Shown: positions 1 to 6,452 of the stretch, piece by piece
Numbering within the stretch: position 1 is the stretch's first letter
Layout: every line of letters begins with the position of its first letter
DNA from: Prevotella sp. UBA1705
GTDB taxonomy: Bacteria; Bacteroidota; Bacteroidia; Bacteroidales; Bacteroidaceae
Direction: 5' to 3'
Assembly (NCBI GenBank): GCA_002317385.1
Contig: DCJH01000035.1
Span: 30,818-49,614 of the forward strand
DNA length: 18,797 bases
The notes under the pieces: model-generated
The model's database searches: none
The model's input: the letters and a program-made list of their open reading frames with translations, nothing else
What the model was told of the DNA's origin: nothing
Position numbers and translations under genes: made by a program

Positions 1-1483
1 TACAGAATTTCTGACCTACGACCTCAAAGTGGCAGCGCTCATCGCGGTGTTCTATATGTTCTACCGCCTGCTGCTGGCCAAGGACACGTTCCATCGGCTC
101 AACCGCATCGTGCTTCTCGCCACGGCCGTGGCGTCGTTTGTTCTGCCCCTCTGCGTGATTACCATCCACCATCAGGCCGTGGTGCCCCTCGCGCCGACCG
201 CCGATGTCTCATCCCCTGCTACGGTTGTGCAGGCGCCTGCCGACCACTGGGGACTCATCCTTGGTCTGGTGTTCCTCGTGGGCATGGCCGTTACGCTGGC
301 TTTCACGCTGACCTCCGTGGTCCGAGTAGTCCTGCTCATTCGCCGAGGTGAGCGCCATCCGCAGTCCGATGGCACCGTCATCGTCGTGGCCGACACTGAC
401 ATCATGCCCTTCAGCTGGATGAAATGGATAGTGCTCAGTCGCCCAGACTATGCCGAGCGCAACGAGGCCATCCTCGCTCACGAGCGGGCACACATCGCCT
501 ATCGGCACTCGTGCGACCTGCTGCTCGTCGATACTCTCACGGCCCTGCAATGGTTCAATCCCGCCATATGGATGCTTCGCGCCGACCTGCGCGCCATCCA
601 CGAGTTTGAAGCCGACGCAGCCGTGCTCTCTCATGGCATCAATGCCCGTCAATATCAATATCTACTCATCCGAAAGGCCGCCGCTTGCAGCGGGTACACA
701 ATAGCGAACGGCTTCAGTCACAGTACCCTCAAAAACCGAATACACATGATGCTCAACCAATCATCCAACCGAAAAAATAGTTTCAAGTTGCTCGCCTTGC
801 TGCCCATCGTGGGCGTGGCCCTGGCGCTGAATGCCCGCGAGGTGACCGATGTGGTCTATCTTCCGGCCCAGTCTCACCGCGCCATCCAGTCGTCTCAACC
901 TTCTGTTCCAGCTGTGGAGCAGTCGACTTCCGTTTCGACTGAGACCAATATCTCCCAACCGGAGGTTGCCAAGAAGACCGTCGAAGTGAAGACTTCCGAC
1001 GGCGACAAAACCAAGAAATTCTCAGGAATCATCCTTGACAAAAAGGGCAAGCCGGTGGTAGGGGCCATCGTTATGATTGCCGGCACCAAGCGTGGCACCG
1101 TGACCGGGCCCGACGGCAAGTTCTCCATCGAGGCTCCCAAAGGTTCCAAATTAGTCGTTTCCTACGTGGGAAAGAAGACCGCCAACACCGTGGCTAAGGA
1201 CAATATGACCACCGTTTTGGAGGACGAAGGTCCCGATGCTGCTGTCAACGGCACGGCAGTGCCCGACAACAGCCCCTCAAAGGAATCCGATGAAGGTCCC
1301 GTAAACGTTGCTGGCCCTGGTAAAGCTCTTGTCATCGTTGACGGCAAGGAGGTGAGTTACGACGAAATGAACAAGATTGTGCCCTCGAACATCAAGTCGG
1401 TCAATGTGCTCAAGGGCAAGTCGGCCACCGATATGTATGGTGAGCGCGGCGCCCATGGCGTGATTGTCATTACCTTGAAATAG
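1..1483 (+). CDS. M56-family (BlaR1/MecR1-type) sensor metalloprotease with C-terminal regulatory and TonB-plug-like domains, 5' partial
   Basis: The reading frame is open to the window edge, so the true start lies upstream; GTG at 29 is only the first in-window start-like codon and is used for numbering here. Hydrophobic segments lie near residues 1-16, 27-46, 75-101 and 252-268. The zinc-protease motif HERAH (HExxH) is at 151-155. After the last membrane segment comes a Ser/Thr/Lys-rich linker, a carboxypeptidase-regulatory-like beta domain (about 329-400, motifs GKPVVGA and GPDGKFSI), and a tail at about 433-484 (VDGKEV, YGERGAHGVIVITLK) resembling the end of a TonB-receptor plug. M56 proteins usually sense a cell-envelope signal and cleave a BlaI/MecI repressor encoded just upstream; that position is outside the window. 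Family assignment is firm; the signal is unknown. Confidence 0.9.
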   Translation, partial: TEFLTYDLKVAALIAVFYMFYRLLLAKDTFHRLNRIVLLATAVASFVLPLCVITIHHQAVVPLAPTADVSSPATVVQAPADHWGLILGLVFLVGMAVTLAFTLTSVVRVVLLIRRGERHPQSDGTVIVVADTDIMPFSWMKWIVLSRPDYAERNEAILAHERAHIAYRHSCDLLLVDTLTALQWFNPAIWMLRADLRAIHEFEADAAVLSHGINARQYQYLLIRKAAACSGYTIANGFSHSTLKNRIHMMLNQSSNRKNSFKLLALLPIVGVALALNAREVTDVVYLPAQSHRAIQSSQPSVPAVEQSTSVSTETNISQPEVAKKTVEVKTSDGDKTKKFSGIILDKKGKPVVGAIVMIAGTKRGTVTGPDGKFSIEAPKGSKLVVSYVGKKTANTVAKDNMTTVLEDEGPDAAVNGTAVPDNSPSKESDEGPVNVAGPGKALVIVDGKEVSYDEMNKIVPSNIKSVNVLKGKSATDMYGERGAHGVIVITLK

Positions 1484-1487
1484 CACT

Positions 1488-1505
1488 GTTGGGCCTCCGC
1501 CCAAC
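1488..1505 (+). terminator. Hairpin just after the M56 gene
   Basis: A perfect 7-bp stem (GTTGGGC / GCCCAAC) with a CTCC loop begins 5 nt after the stop codon. Only a short CTTT follows, so it is a weak intrinsic terminator or a 3'-end stabilising hairpin. Confidence 0.5.
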
Positions 1506-1509
1506 CTTT

Positions 1510-1575
1510 GATGCCGCAGTCTGGCCTGTCGCACTCTGCCCGAAGTAGAGTCCTGCAGGGTAGGGTTGCGGCATC
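1510..1575. other. Structured intergenic element (9-bp inverted repeat enclosing a smaller hairpin)
   Basis: GATGCCGCA at 1510-1518 is matched exactly by TGCGGCATC at 1567-1575. Inside lie a 5-bp hairpin (ACTCT 1533-1537 / AGAGT 1547-1551) and the palindrome CCTGCAGG (1552-1559). This could be a structured RNA or a decayed mobile element. No convincing promoter or known RNA family was recognised. Confidence 0.3.
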
Positions 1576-1639
1576 ATTGGGTCATGCCCTTTTCCGCTTT
1601 TGCATCCCATTGAAAAACAGCGAGTTATCAGTTCTCTTG

Positions 1640-1678
1640 CGAAAAGGCCCTAATCGTCTCACGATTAGGGCCTTTTCG
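1640..1678. terminator. Strong bidirectional hairpin in a convergent gap
   Basis: A 17-bp uninterrupted stem (arms 1640-1656 and 1662-1678) closes a 5-nt TCTCA loop. The A-rich 5' arm (GAAAAGG) and CCTTTTC 3' arm suit a transcription terminator in either direction between the M56 gene (+) and the hydrolase gene (-). The stem is formed by the first two units of the 22-bp array at 1645-1754. Confidence 0.55.
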
Positions 1679-1754
1679 TTGTGCCTTTAGGTACTCATCG
1701 CGTTACGATTAGGTAGTTATTTCAAATCGGGTAGGCATCCCTTGCGTTTCCGTT
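1645..1754 (+). repeat. Degenerate 22-bp periodic array, five units
   Basis: Units start at 1645, 1667, 1689, 1711 and 1733, exactly 22 bp apart, and each begins AGG. Units 1-3 share TCG at unit positions 10-12 and C at position 18; units 1 and 3 end CGATT. The best unit (1689-1710) fits AGGTASTWAYCG, five variable bases, then CGATT. The same consensus recurs on the opposite strand at 16594-16725. Units are too diverged for a recent expansion. Function unknown. Confidence 0.5.
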
Positions 1755-1815
1755 CCCATCCTTTCATCTTTTTGTCGCGGCCGGTTCTACTTATTTCTGC
1801 AATATTAATATTATT

Positions 1816-1862
1816 GCTCAGTAGGGACATGGCCCGTGCATGTCCGCACCGCCGGATGGCAA
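1816..1862 (+). repeat. REP-like palindromic repeat, copy 1
   Basis: This 47-bp segment matches 15141-15187 at all but three positions. Its core has arms GGACATGG and GCATGTCC around CCCGT, one mismatch from the perfect palindrome of the other copies. Copy 2 lies inverted at 1915-1943, so the pair forms a large inverted repeat with a 66-nt spacer. Confidence 0.6.
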
Positions 1863-1914
1863 CCCCCAACAGATAAATGTTTGTTGAGACCTTTATTCAT
1901 GTTGCTCGCAGGGT

Positions 1915-1943
1915 TGCGGACATGCACGGGGCATGTCCCTACT
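1915..1943 (-). repeat. REP-like palindromic repeat, copy 2 (inverted)
   Basis: Read on the minus strand this 29-bp segment is identical to 15145-15173 and differs from copy 1 by one base. Arms GGACATGC / GCATGTCC form an 8-bp stem around CCCGT. It begins 18 nt downstream of the alpha/beta hydrolase stop codon, so it could also shape that transcript's 3' end. Confidence 0.6.
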
Positions 1944-1961
1944 ATTGCGATGGTTATGCGT

Positions 1962-2915
1962 TTACATTCCTCGCAGGAACTCCCTCACCCGCTCCTGATA
2001 CTCGGCCTTGTGGTCGTGATAGCTCTTGGCATGCTCCGACCCATGGGCCACAAACAACGACTTGGCCCCACGCTTGGCCTGGAAAAGGGTGAAGACCATG
2101 TGGGATGGCACGTAGGTGTCGTGCCCGCCATGGATGAAGAGCATGGGTTTCTGACTGCGCCCCACGGCCTCGACCATCGATGCCTCGCCAAACGACCACC
2201 CGTATTTCAGGCGGCAAAGACCGGATGCGGTGTAGAGAAGGGGGAAGGCGGGCAGGCCGAACTGCTCCTTGAGCTGGTCTGCAAACTCATCCCACACCGA
2301 CGTATAACCGCAGTCCTCCACGAATGCCTTGACTGAGGCGGGTGTCTTCTCGCCCGCAATGGCCATCGTGGTGGCTGCTCCCATGGAGATGCCATGTACC
2401 ACGATGGAGGCATGCTCCGTGCTGTCGCGATAGAGCGAGTCGGCAATGGCTATCCATCGGAGCACGTCCCATCGGTCTTTCCACCCCATCTGCGCCGCCC
2501 GGCCGTCGCTCTTGCCATGGGCGTGGAGGTCGGGCAGCAGGAGGTTGAACCCCATGTCGTGATGATAGAAATAGCCCAGATGGAGCATCGACACGGCGCA
2601 ATCGGTGTAGCCATGCACCAGCACGGCGGTGCGCCCCGTAGGGCTTGGGGCCCTGACGAGGAGCGCATGCTGTCGCTCGCCGTCAGTATTGGTGATGAAA
2701 GTGTCGCGCAGCGCATGGGCCTTCTGCAGCGAGTCGACCCACGGACGCGTCTCGGGATAGGTGGCAAAGAGTTCCTTGTATTTCAGTCCGTAGTTGCGCC
2801 CTTCGTTCACAGAGGGCCTGAGCGAGTAGTTGAGCATATACACACTGCCGCCCAATACCACGATGAGCAGTAGGCCCAACAGCAGCGCGAGACAACCTAA
2901 TGACTTATACTTCAT
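1962..2915 (-). CDS. Membrane-anchored alpha/beta hydrolase (serine hydrolase)
   Basis: This 317-residue protein has one N-terminal membrane anchor (about residues 8-28) without an obvious lipobox, followed by an alpha/beta-hydrolase fold presumably outside the inner membrane. Visible features are the oxyanion-side HGYTD (101-105), nucleophile elbow GISMG with Ser177, and likely triad partners Asp266 (HGGHDTYVP) and His295 (HGSEHAKSY). The layout matches YfhR/Bem46-like serine hydrolases of Bacteroidales; the ester or peptide substrate cannot be told. Its ATG overlaps the end of the upstream yitT-type gene by 11 bp, so the two are probably translationally coupled. Whether the two products act together is unknown. 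Confidence 0.88.
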   Translation of the reverse strand: MKYKSLGCLALLLGLLLIVVLGGSVYMLNYSLRPSVNEGRNYGLKYKELFATYPETRPWVDSLQKAHALRDTFITNTDGERQHALLVRAPSPTGRTAVLVHGYTDCAVSMLHLGYFYHHDMGFNLLLPDLHAHGKSDGRAAQMGWKDRWDVLRWIAIADSLYRDSTEHASIVVHGISMGAATTMAIAGEKTPASVKAFVEDCGYTSVWDEFADQLKEQFGLPAFPLLYTASGLCRLKYGWSFGEASMVEAVGRSQKPMLFIHGGHDTYVPSHMVFTLFQAKRGAKSLFVAHGSEHAKSYHDHKAEYQERVREFLRGM

Positions 2916-3852
2916 GGACTTTTCCCTTTCCTATCTGCTGGTTTATCTCGTCGATGCGCATCTTTTTCCTCACCTTCATGCGGTCGAAGCCCTGTCCGTA
3001 GACGCCGATCACGGCGCTCTGCGACACGAATGCGTCGGGATCGATCTCGTCGATGAGGTCGAAGATGAAGCTCGACTCGCTCTTCTTGGCGATACAGAAG
3101 ATGACCTTGATGTCTTTCTGAGAGTAGAATCCGTTGCCGTTGAGGGTGGAACAGCCGCGGTCGGCTATCTTGTTGATGGCCCGTCCAATCTCTTCATACT
3201 TGTCGGAAATGATGAAGAACTGTACGCTTTGGCGCAGCGAATTGACGATATAATCGACCACAAACGAGATGACAAACATCAGTACGTAGCTGTAGAGCAC
3301 CTTTTCCCAGTTCTTCAAGACCACGTAGCTCGATGTGATGATGGCCACGTCGCAGAAAAGAATGATATGGCCGAGCGACACGTCGCGGTACTTGTGAACG
3401 ATGGATGCCACCACGTCGGACCCGCCCGTGCTGCCTCCGGTAGACAGGCCGAGGCCCACGCTGGTGCCCATGAACACGCCGCCCACGATGCAAGCCATAA
3501 ACTTCTGGTCGGCCAGCAGGTGGAGGCCAGGCTCCATGAGATGCTGAATGAGCTCGGTGCCGAGGGTGAACACCACCACGGCATAGATGGTCTTGGCACA
3601 GAATTTCCAGCCCAAGACCCTCAAAGCAGCAAAGAGCAGGATGGCGTTGACCACGAAATAGGTGTCCTGCACCGGGATGCCCGTGCCCCAATAGATAACC
3701 GACGCGATACCCACGATACCGCCCATGGTGATCTCGTTGGGTAACAAAAACAAATTCAAACCTATCACGCCTATGGCCATGGCCACCGTGAGGATGGCAT
3801 AGTCGCGTATGGTTCGGTACAACAGCTTGTTGTTTCTTCTCTGCGTTTCCAT
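2905..3852 (-). CDS. YitT-family membrane protein (YitT_membrane + DUF2179)
   Basis: The protein is 315 residues from ATG at 3850-3852. The frame stays open to 3981, but the extra 43 codons cover the promoter and an AT-rich leader, so the shorter start is preferred. About five or six membrane segments fill the first 200 residues, including the family-typical GGSTGGSDVVAS stretch. A soluble C-terminal DUF2179 domain of roughly 90 residues follows. YitT proteins are widespread integral membrane proteins of uncertain function, possibly transporters. It is first in a two-gene operon with the alpha/beta hydrolase and diverges from argS across a 147-bp gap. Confidence 0.9.
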   Translation of the reverse strand: METQRRNNKLLYRTIRDYAILTVAMAIGVIGLNLFLLPNEITMGGIVGIASVIYWGTGIPVQDTYFVVNAILLFAALRVLGWKFCAKTIYAVVVFTLGTELIQHLMEPGLHLLADQKFMACIVGGVFMGTSVGLGLSTGGSTGGSDVVASIVHKYRDVSLGHIILFCDVAIITSSYVVLKNWEKVLYSYVLMFVISFVVDYIVNSLRQSVQFFIISDKYEEIGRAINKIADRGCSTLNGNGFYSQKDIKVIFCIAKKSESSFIFDLIDEIDPDAFVSQSAVIGVYGQGFDRMKVRKKMRIDEINQQIGKGKVHEV

Positions 3853-3868
3853 AATAATAAAGATTTTG

Positions 3869-3900
3869 CAAAAATAAAGAAATAATATTGATAGCACAAA
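3869..3900 (-). promoter_or_regulatory. Bacteroidota-type promoter for the yitT-type gene
   Basis: On the minus strand TTTG (3897-3900) is followed after 20 nt by TATTTTTG (3869-3876). This is a good match to the Bacteroidota -33 TTTG / -7 TAnnTTTG pattern with usual spacing. Expected transcription start is about 10 nt before the ATG at 3852, giving a very short leader and supporting that start codon. Confidence 0.65.
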
Positions 3901-3951
3901 GAATATCTCAAAATATCTTATCGTCGTCCCCGCTTTTCCTAATCTTTTTAG

Positions 3952-3959
3952 TAACTTTG
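3952..3959 (+). promoter_or_regulatory. -7 box upstream of argS
   Basis: TAACTTTG followed by C is a good match to the TAnnTTTG element, 40 nt before the argS ATG. No clear TTTG is seen at the -33 position. Confidence 0.5.
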
Positions 3960-3999
3960 CAACACTTTTCAAGAATAACAATATTATATCCGCATATCA

Positions 4000-5817
4000 A
4001 TGAACATTGAACAGGAAATCTCCGGCGCAGTAATCAAGGCTGTAAAGGAACTCTATGGCCAGGACGTGCCAGCAAGCATGGTGCAGTTGCAGAAAACCAA
4101 AGCCACTTTTGAAGGTCATCTTACCCTTGTGGTTTTCCCCTTTTTGAAAACCTCTCGCAAGAAACCCGAAGACACAGCACAAGAGATTGGTGAGGTGTTG
4201 GCACGCGATTGCGAGGCCGTGGCCTCTTTCAATGTGGTGAAAGGATTTCTCAATTTAGTAATCGCCCCATCGGCATGGGTCGGTCTGCTCAATGATATCA
4301 ATGCCAACGAGAAGTATGGCGAGACAGCCGTTACACCCGACAGCAAGTTGGTAATGATAGAATATTCATCGCCCAACACCAACAAGCCGCTCCACTTGGG
4401 ACACGTTCGCAACAACCTTTTGGGCTGGAGTCTCTCGCAAATCATGGAGGCTAACGGCAACAAAGTGGTGAAAACCAATATCGTGAACGACCGCGGCATC
4501 CATATTTGCAAGTCTATGCTGGCCTGGCAGAAGTGGGGCAACGGCGACACGCCGGAGTCTACGGGCAAGAAGGGCGACCATCTCATCGGCGACTACTATG
4601 TGGCTTTCGACAAGCACTACCGCGAGGAGGTGGCCCAGCTAAAGGCTCAATACATGGCCGACGGCATGGCCGAGGAGCCTGCTGCTGAGAAGGCCAAGGC
4701 CGAGGCACCCCTCATCAAGGAAGCGCACGAGATGCTCGTGAAGTGGGAGCAGGGCGACGCCGACGTGCGTGCGCTCTGGGAGAAGATGAACAGCTGGGTG
4801 TATGCCGGATTCGACGAGACCTATAAAGCGCTCGGCGTGGGCTTCGACAAGATATATTATGAGTCAAATACATACCTCGAGGGAAAGAAGAAGGTAGAGG
4901 AAGGCCTCGCTAAGGGGCTCTTCCTCCGGAAAGAAGATAACAGTGTATGGGCAGACCTGACTAACGAAGGGTTGGACCAGAAACTGTTGCTTCGCTCCGA
5001 TGGCACCAGCGTCTATATGACGCAGGACATCGGTACGGCCGACCTCCGATTCAAAGATTTCCCCATCGACAAGATGATCTATGTGGTGGGCAATGAGCAG
5101 AACTACCACTTCCAGGTGCTCTCCATACTGCTCGACCGCCTCGGCTTTAAGTGGGGCAAAGACCTGGTGCACTTCTCCTATGGCATGGTGGAGCTTCCCA
5201 ATGGTAAGATGAAGAGTCGCGAGGGCACGGTGGTCGATGCCGACGACCTCATCGCAACGATGATCGACGACGCCCGCAAGACCAGCGACGAGCTCGGGAA
5301 GTTTACCGACATGACCGAAGAAGAGAAGCGCGAGATTGCCCGCATCGTGGGACTGGGTGCGCTGAAATACTTCATCCTCAAGGTAGATGCCCGCAAAAAC
5401 ATGCTCTTCAACCCCGAGGAGTCTATCGATTTCAATGGCAATACGGGTCCGTTTATCCAGTACACGCATGCTCGTATCCGCTCCATCATGCGTAAGGCAG
5501 AGGCTGAGGGCATCGCCGTTCCGGCCGCACTGGGCTCGGATGCGCCCCTCAACGAAAAGGAGATTCACCTCATTCAGAAGATGGATGAGTTCAAGGTAGC
5601 TGTGAAAGACGCCGGCGAGAACTACAATCCTGCAGGTATTGCCAACTACTGCTACGAGTTGACGAAGGAGTTCAACCAGTTCTATCACGACTATTCCATC
5701 CTCAATGCTGACTCCGATGCAGAGAAAGTAACCCGCCTTGTCTTGGCCCGCAATGTGGCGAAGACCATCAAGAACGGCATGGCTCTGCTGGGCATCGAGG
5801 TTCCTGAGCGCATGTAA
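4000..5817 (+). CDS. argS: Arginyl-tRNA synthetase
   Basis: This class Ia aminoacyl-tRNA synthetase charges tRNA-Arg with arginine using ATP in the cytoplasm. At 605 residues it is a normal to slightly long family member. It has an N-terminal Add1-type tRNA-binding domain (about 1-110), the HIGH-class signature HLGH at 132-135 in the context PLHLGHVRNN, and the KMSKS-equivalent KMKSREG at 403-409, the variant loop common in ArgRS. The C-terminal alpha-helical anticodon-binding (DALR) domain ends at residue 605. The ATG at 4000 sits 40 nt after a TAnnTTTG box. The RNase H-family gene starts 16 nt after its stop and is probably cotranscribed. Confidence 0.98.
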   Translation: MNIEQEISGAVIKAVKELYGQDVPASMVQLQKTKATFEGHLTLVVFPFLKTSRKKPEDTAQEIGEVLARDCEAVASFNVVKGFLNLVIAPSAWVGLLNDINANEKYGETAVTPDSKLVMIEYSSPNTNKPLHLGHVRNNLLGWSLSQIMEANGNKVVKTNIVNDRGIHICKSMLAWQKWGNGDTPESTGKKGDHLIGDYYVAFDKHYREEVAQLKAQYMADGMAEEPAAEKAKAEAPLIKEAHEMLVKWEQGDADVRALWEKMNSWVYAGFDETYKALGVGFDKIYYESNTYLEGKKKVEEGLAKGLFLRKEDNSVWADLTNEGLDQKLLLRSDGTSVYMTQDIGTADLRFKDFPIDKMIYVVGNEQNYHFQVLSILLDRLGFKWGKDLVHFSYGMVELPNGKMKSREGTVVDADDLIATMIDDARKTSDELGKFTDMTEEEKREIARIVGLGALKYFILKVDARKNMLFNPEESIDFNGNTGPFIQYTHARIRSIMRKAEAEGIAVPAALGSDAPLNEKEIHLIQKMDEFKVAVKDAGENYNPAGIANYCYELTKEFNQFYHDYSILNADSDAEKVTRLVLARNVAKTIKNGMALLGIEVPERM

Positions 5818-5833
5818 AAGTCCGTTTTGCCCC

Positions 5834-6307
5834 ATGCCCACCTCTCTCGTCAATCCCCCCGATTACCGCAGCGACACCGTGCTCCCCCTCCCTCTCGAAG
5901 TGCAGGCGAGCGCATGGGCCGTGGATGCCGCTTGCTCGGGCAACCCCGGTCCCATGGAATACCAGTGCATCGACCTGGCAACGGGTGAGCAAGTGTTCCA
6001 CTATGGGCCCGTGCATGGCACCAACAACATAGGGGAGTTTCTGGCCATTGTGCATGCCCTCGCCCTCATGGAGCAGTGGGGCATCACCGACAAGGTGATC
6101 TATTCAGACTCTTACAATGCCATTCTCTGGGTGCGCAAGAAGCAATGCAAGACCAAGCTCGAGCACAATGCCAAGACAGAGCCGCTCCATCGGGTCATCG
6201 CCCGGGCCGAACAGTGGCTCCGCGTGCACCAGGTCAAGACGCCAATCATCAAGTGGGAGACCAAGTTGTGGGGCGAGATACCTGCCGATTTCGGCAACAA
6301 GCGATAG
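5834..6307 (+). CDS. RNase H-family protein (ribonuclease HI-like)
   Basis: The protein is 157 residues from ATG at 5834; the frame is open further upstream but only inside argS. The RNase H fold is recognised from VDAACSGNPGP (Asp31), the NNIGEF helix (Glu68), YSDSYNAI (Asp92) and the terminal ADFGNKR (Asp152), which together give the DEDD metal-binding set. It should cleave RNA in RNA:DNA hybrids, although the N-terminal hybrid-binding domain of many Bacteroidota RNase HI proteins is absent. It lies 16 nt after argS, and a terminator-like hairpin follows at 6347. It is probably not the only RNase H in the genome, so no symbol is assigned. Confidence 0.85.
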   Translation: MPTSLVNPPDYRSDTVLPLPLEVQASAWAVDAACSGNPGPMEYQCIDLATGEQVFHYGPVHGTNNIGEFLAIVHALALMEQWGITDKVIYSDSYNAILWVRKKQCKTKLEHNAKTEPLHRVIARAEQWLRVHQVKTPIIKWETKLWGEIPADFGNKR

Positions 6308-6346
6308 TCCTCGCCATCCCGCTTCTCCTTCGTTGAAACCTCTACG

Positions 6347-6372
6347 AACCCCGTCCCCTTTAGGATGGGGTT
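6347..6372 (+). terminator. Intrinsic terminator after the argS-RNase H operon
   Basis: A 10-bp stem (AACCCCGTCC / GGATGGGGTT, one G-T wobble) with a 6-nt CCTTTA loop is followed by TGATATTT. It lies 39 nt after the RNase H stop codon. Confidence 0.6.
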
Positions 6373-6415
6373 TGATATTTCCCCAAATAAACCACCTTTT
6401 TCATAATAATTTTAT

Positions 6416-6423
6416 TATTTTTG
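6416..6423 (+). promoter_or_regulatory. -7 box for the flippase operon
   Basis: TATTTTTG followed by C matches TAnnTTTG and lies 29 nt before the flippase ATG. The region upstream is AT-rich, with a T run at 6397-6401, but has no clear -33 TTTG. Confidence 0.5.
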
Positions 6424-6452
6424 CAAGGTAATCGAATGGCGCCCAGCGCGTC

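Noticed and set aside
1645..1754. A CRISPR array, suggested by the regular 22-bp period
   Set aside because: Units are diverged and directly adjacent, with no near-identical repeats or unique spacers, and no cas genes are in the window.
1836..2336. A 166-codon + strand open frame antisense to the hydrolase and starting in the REP-like repeat
   Set aside because: Its composition follows from the antisense codon pattern, and the hydrolase catalytic triad fixes the coding strand.
2830..3744. A 304-codon + strand open frame opposite the yitT-type gene
   Set aside because: It has low-complexity His/Asp/Val-rich composition with no domain, and lies antisense to a gene with clear YitT motifs and its own promoter.
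3853..3981. N-terminal extension of the YitT protein to 3981
   Set aside because: It would cover a good -33/-7 promoter and AT-rich leader, and adds a sequence not expected for the family.
4864..5853. A 329-codon - strand open frame opposite argS
   Set aside because: It is a mirror of the codon bias of argS, which has unambiguous HIGH and KMSKS motifs; no promoter or recognisable domain.
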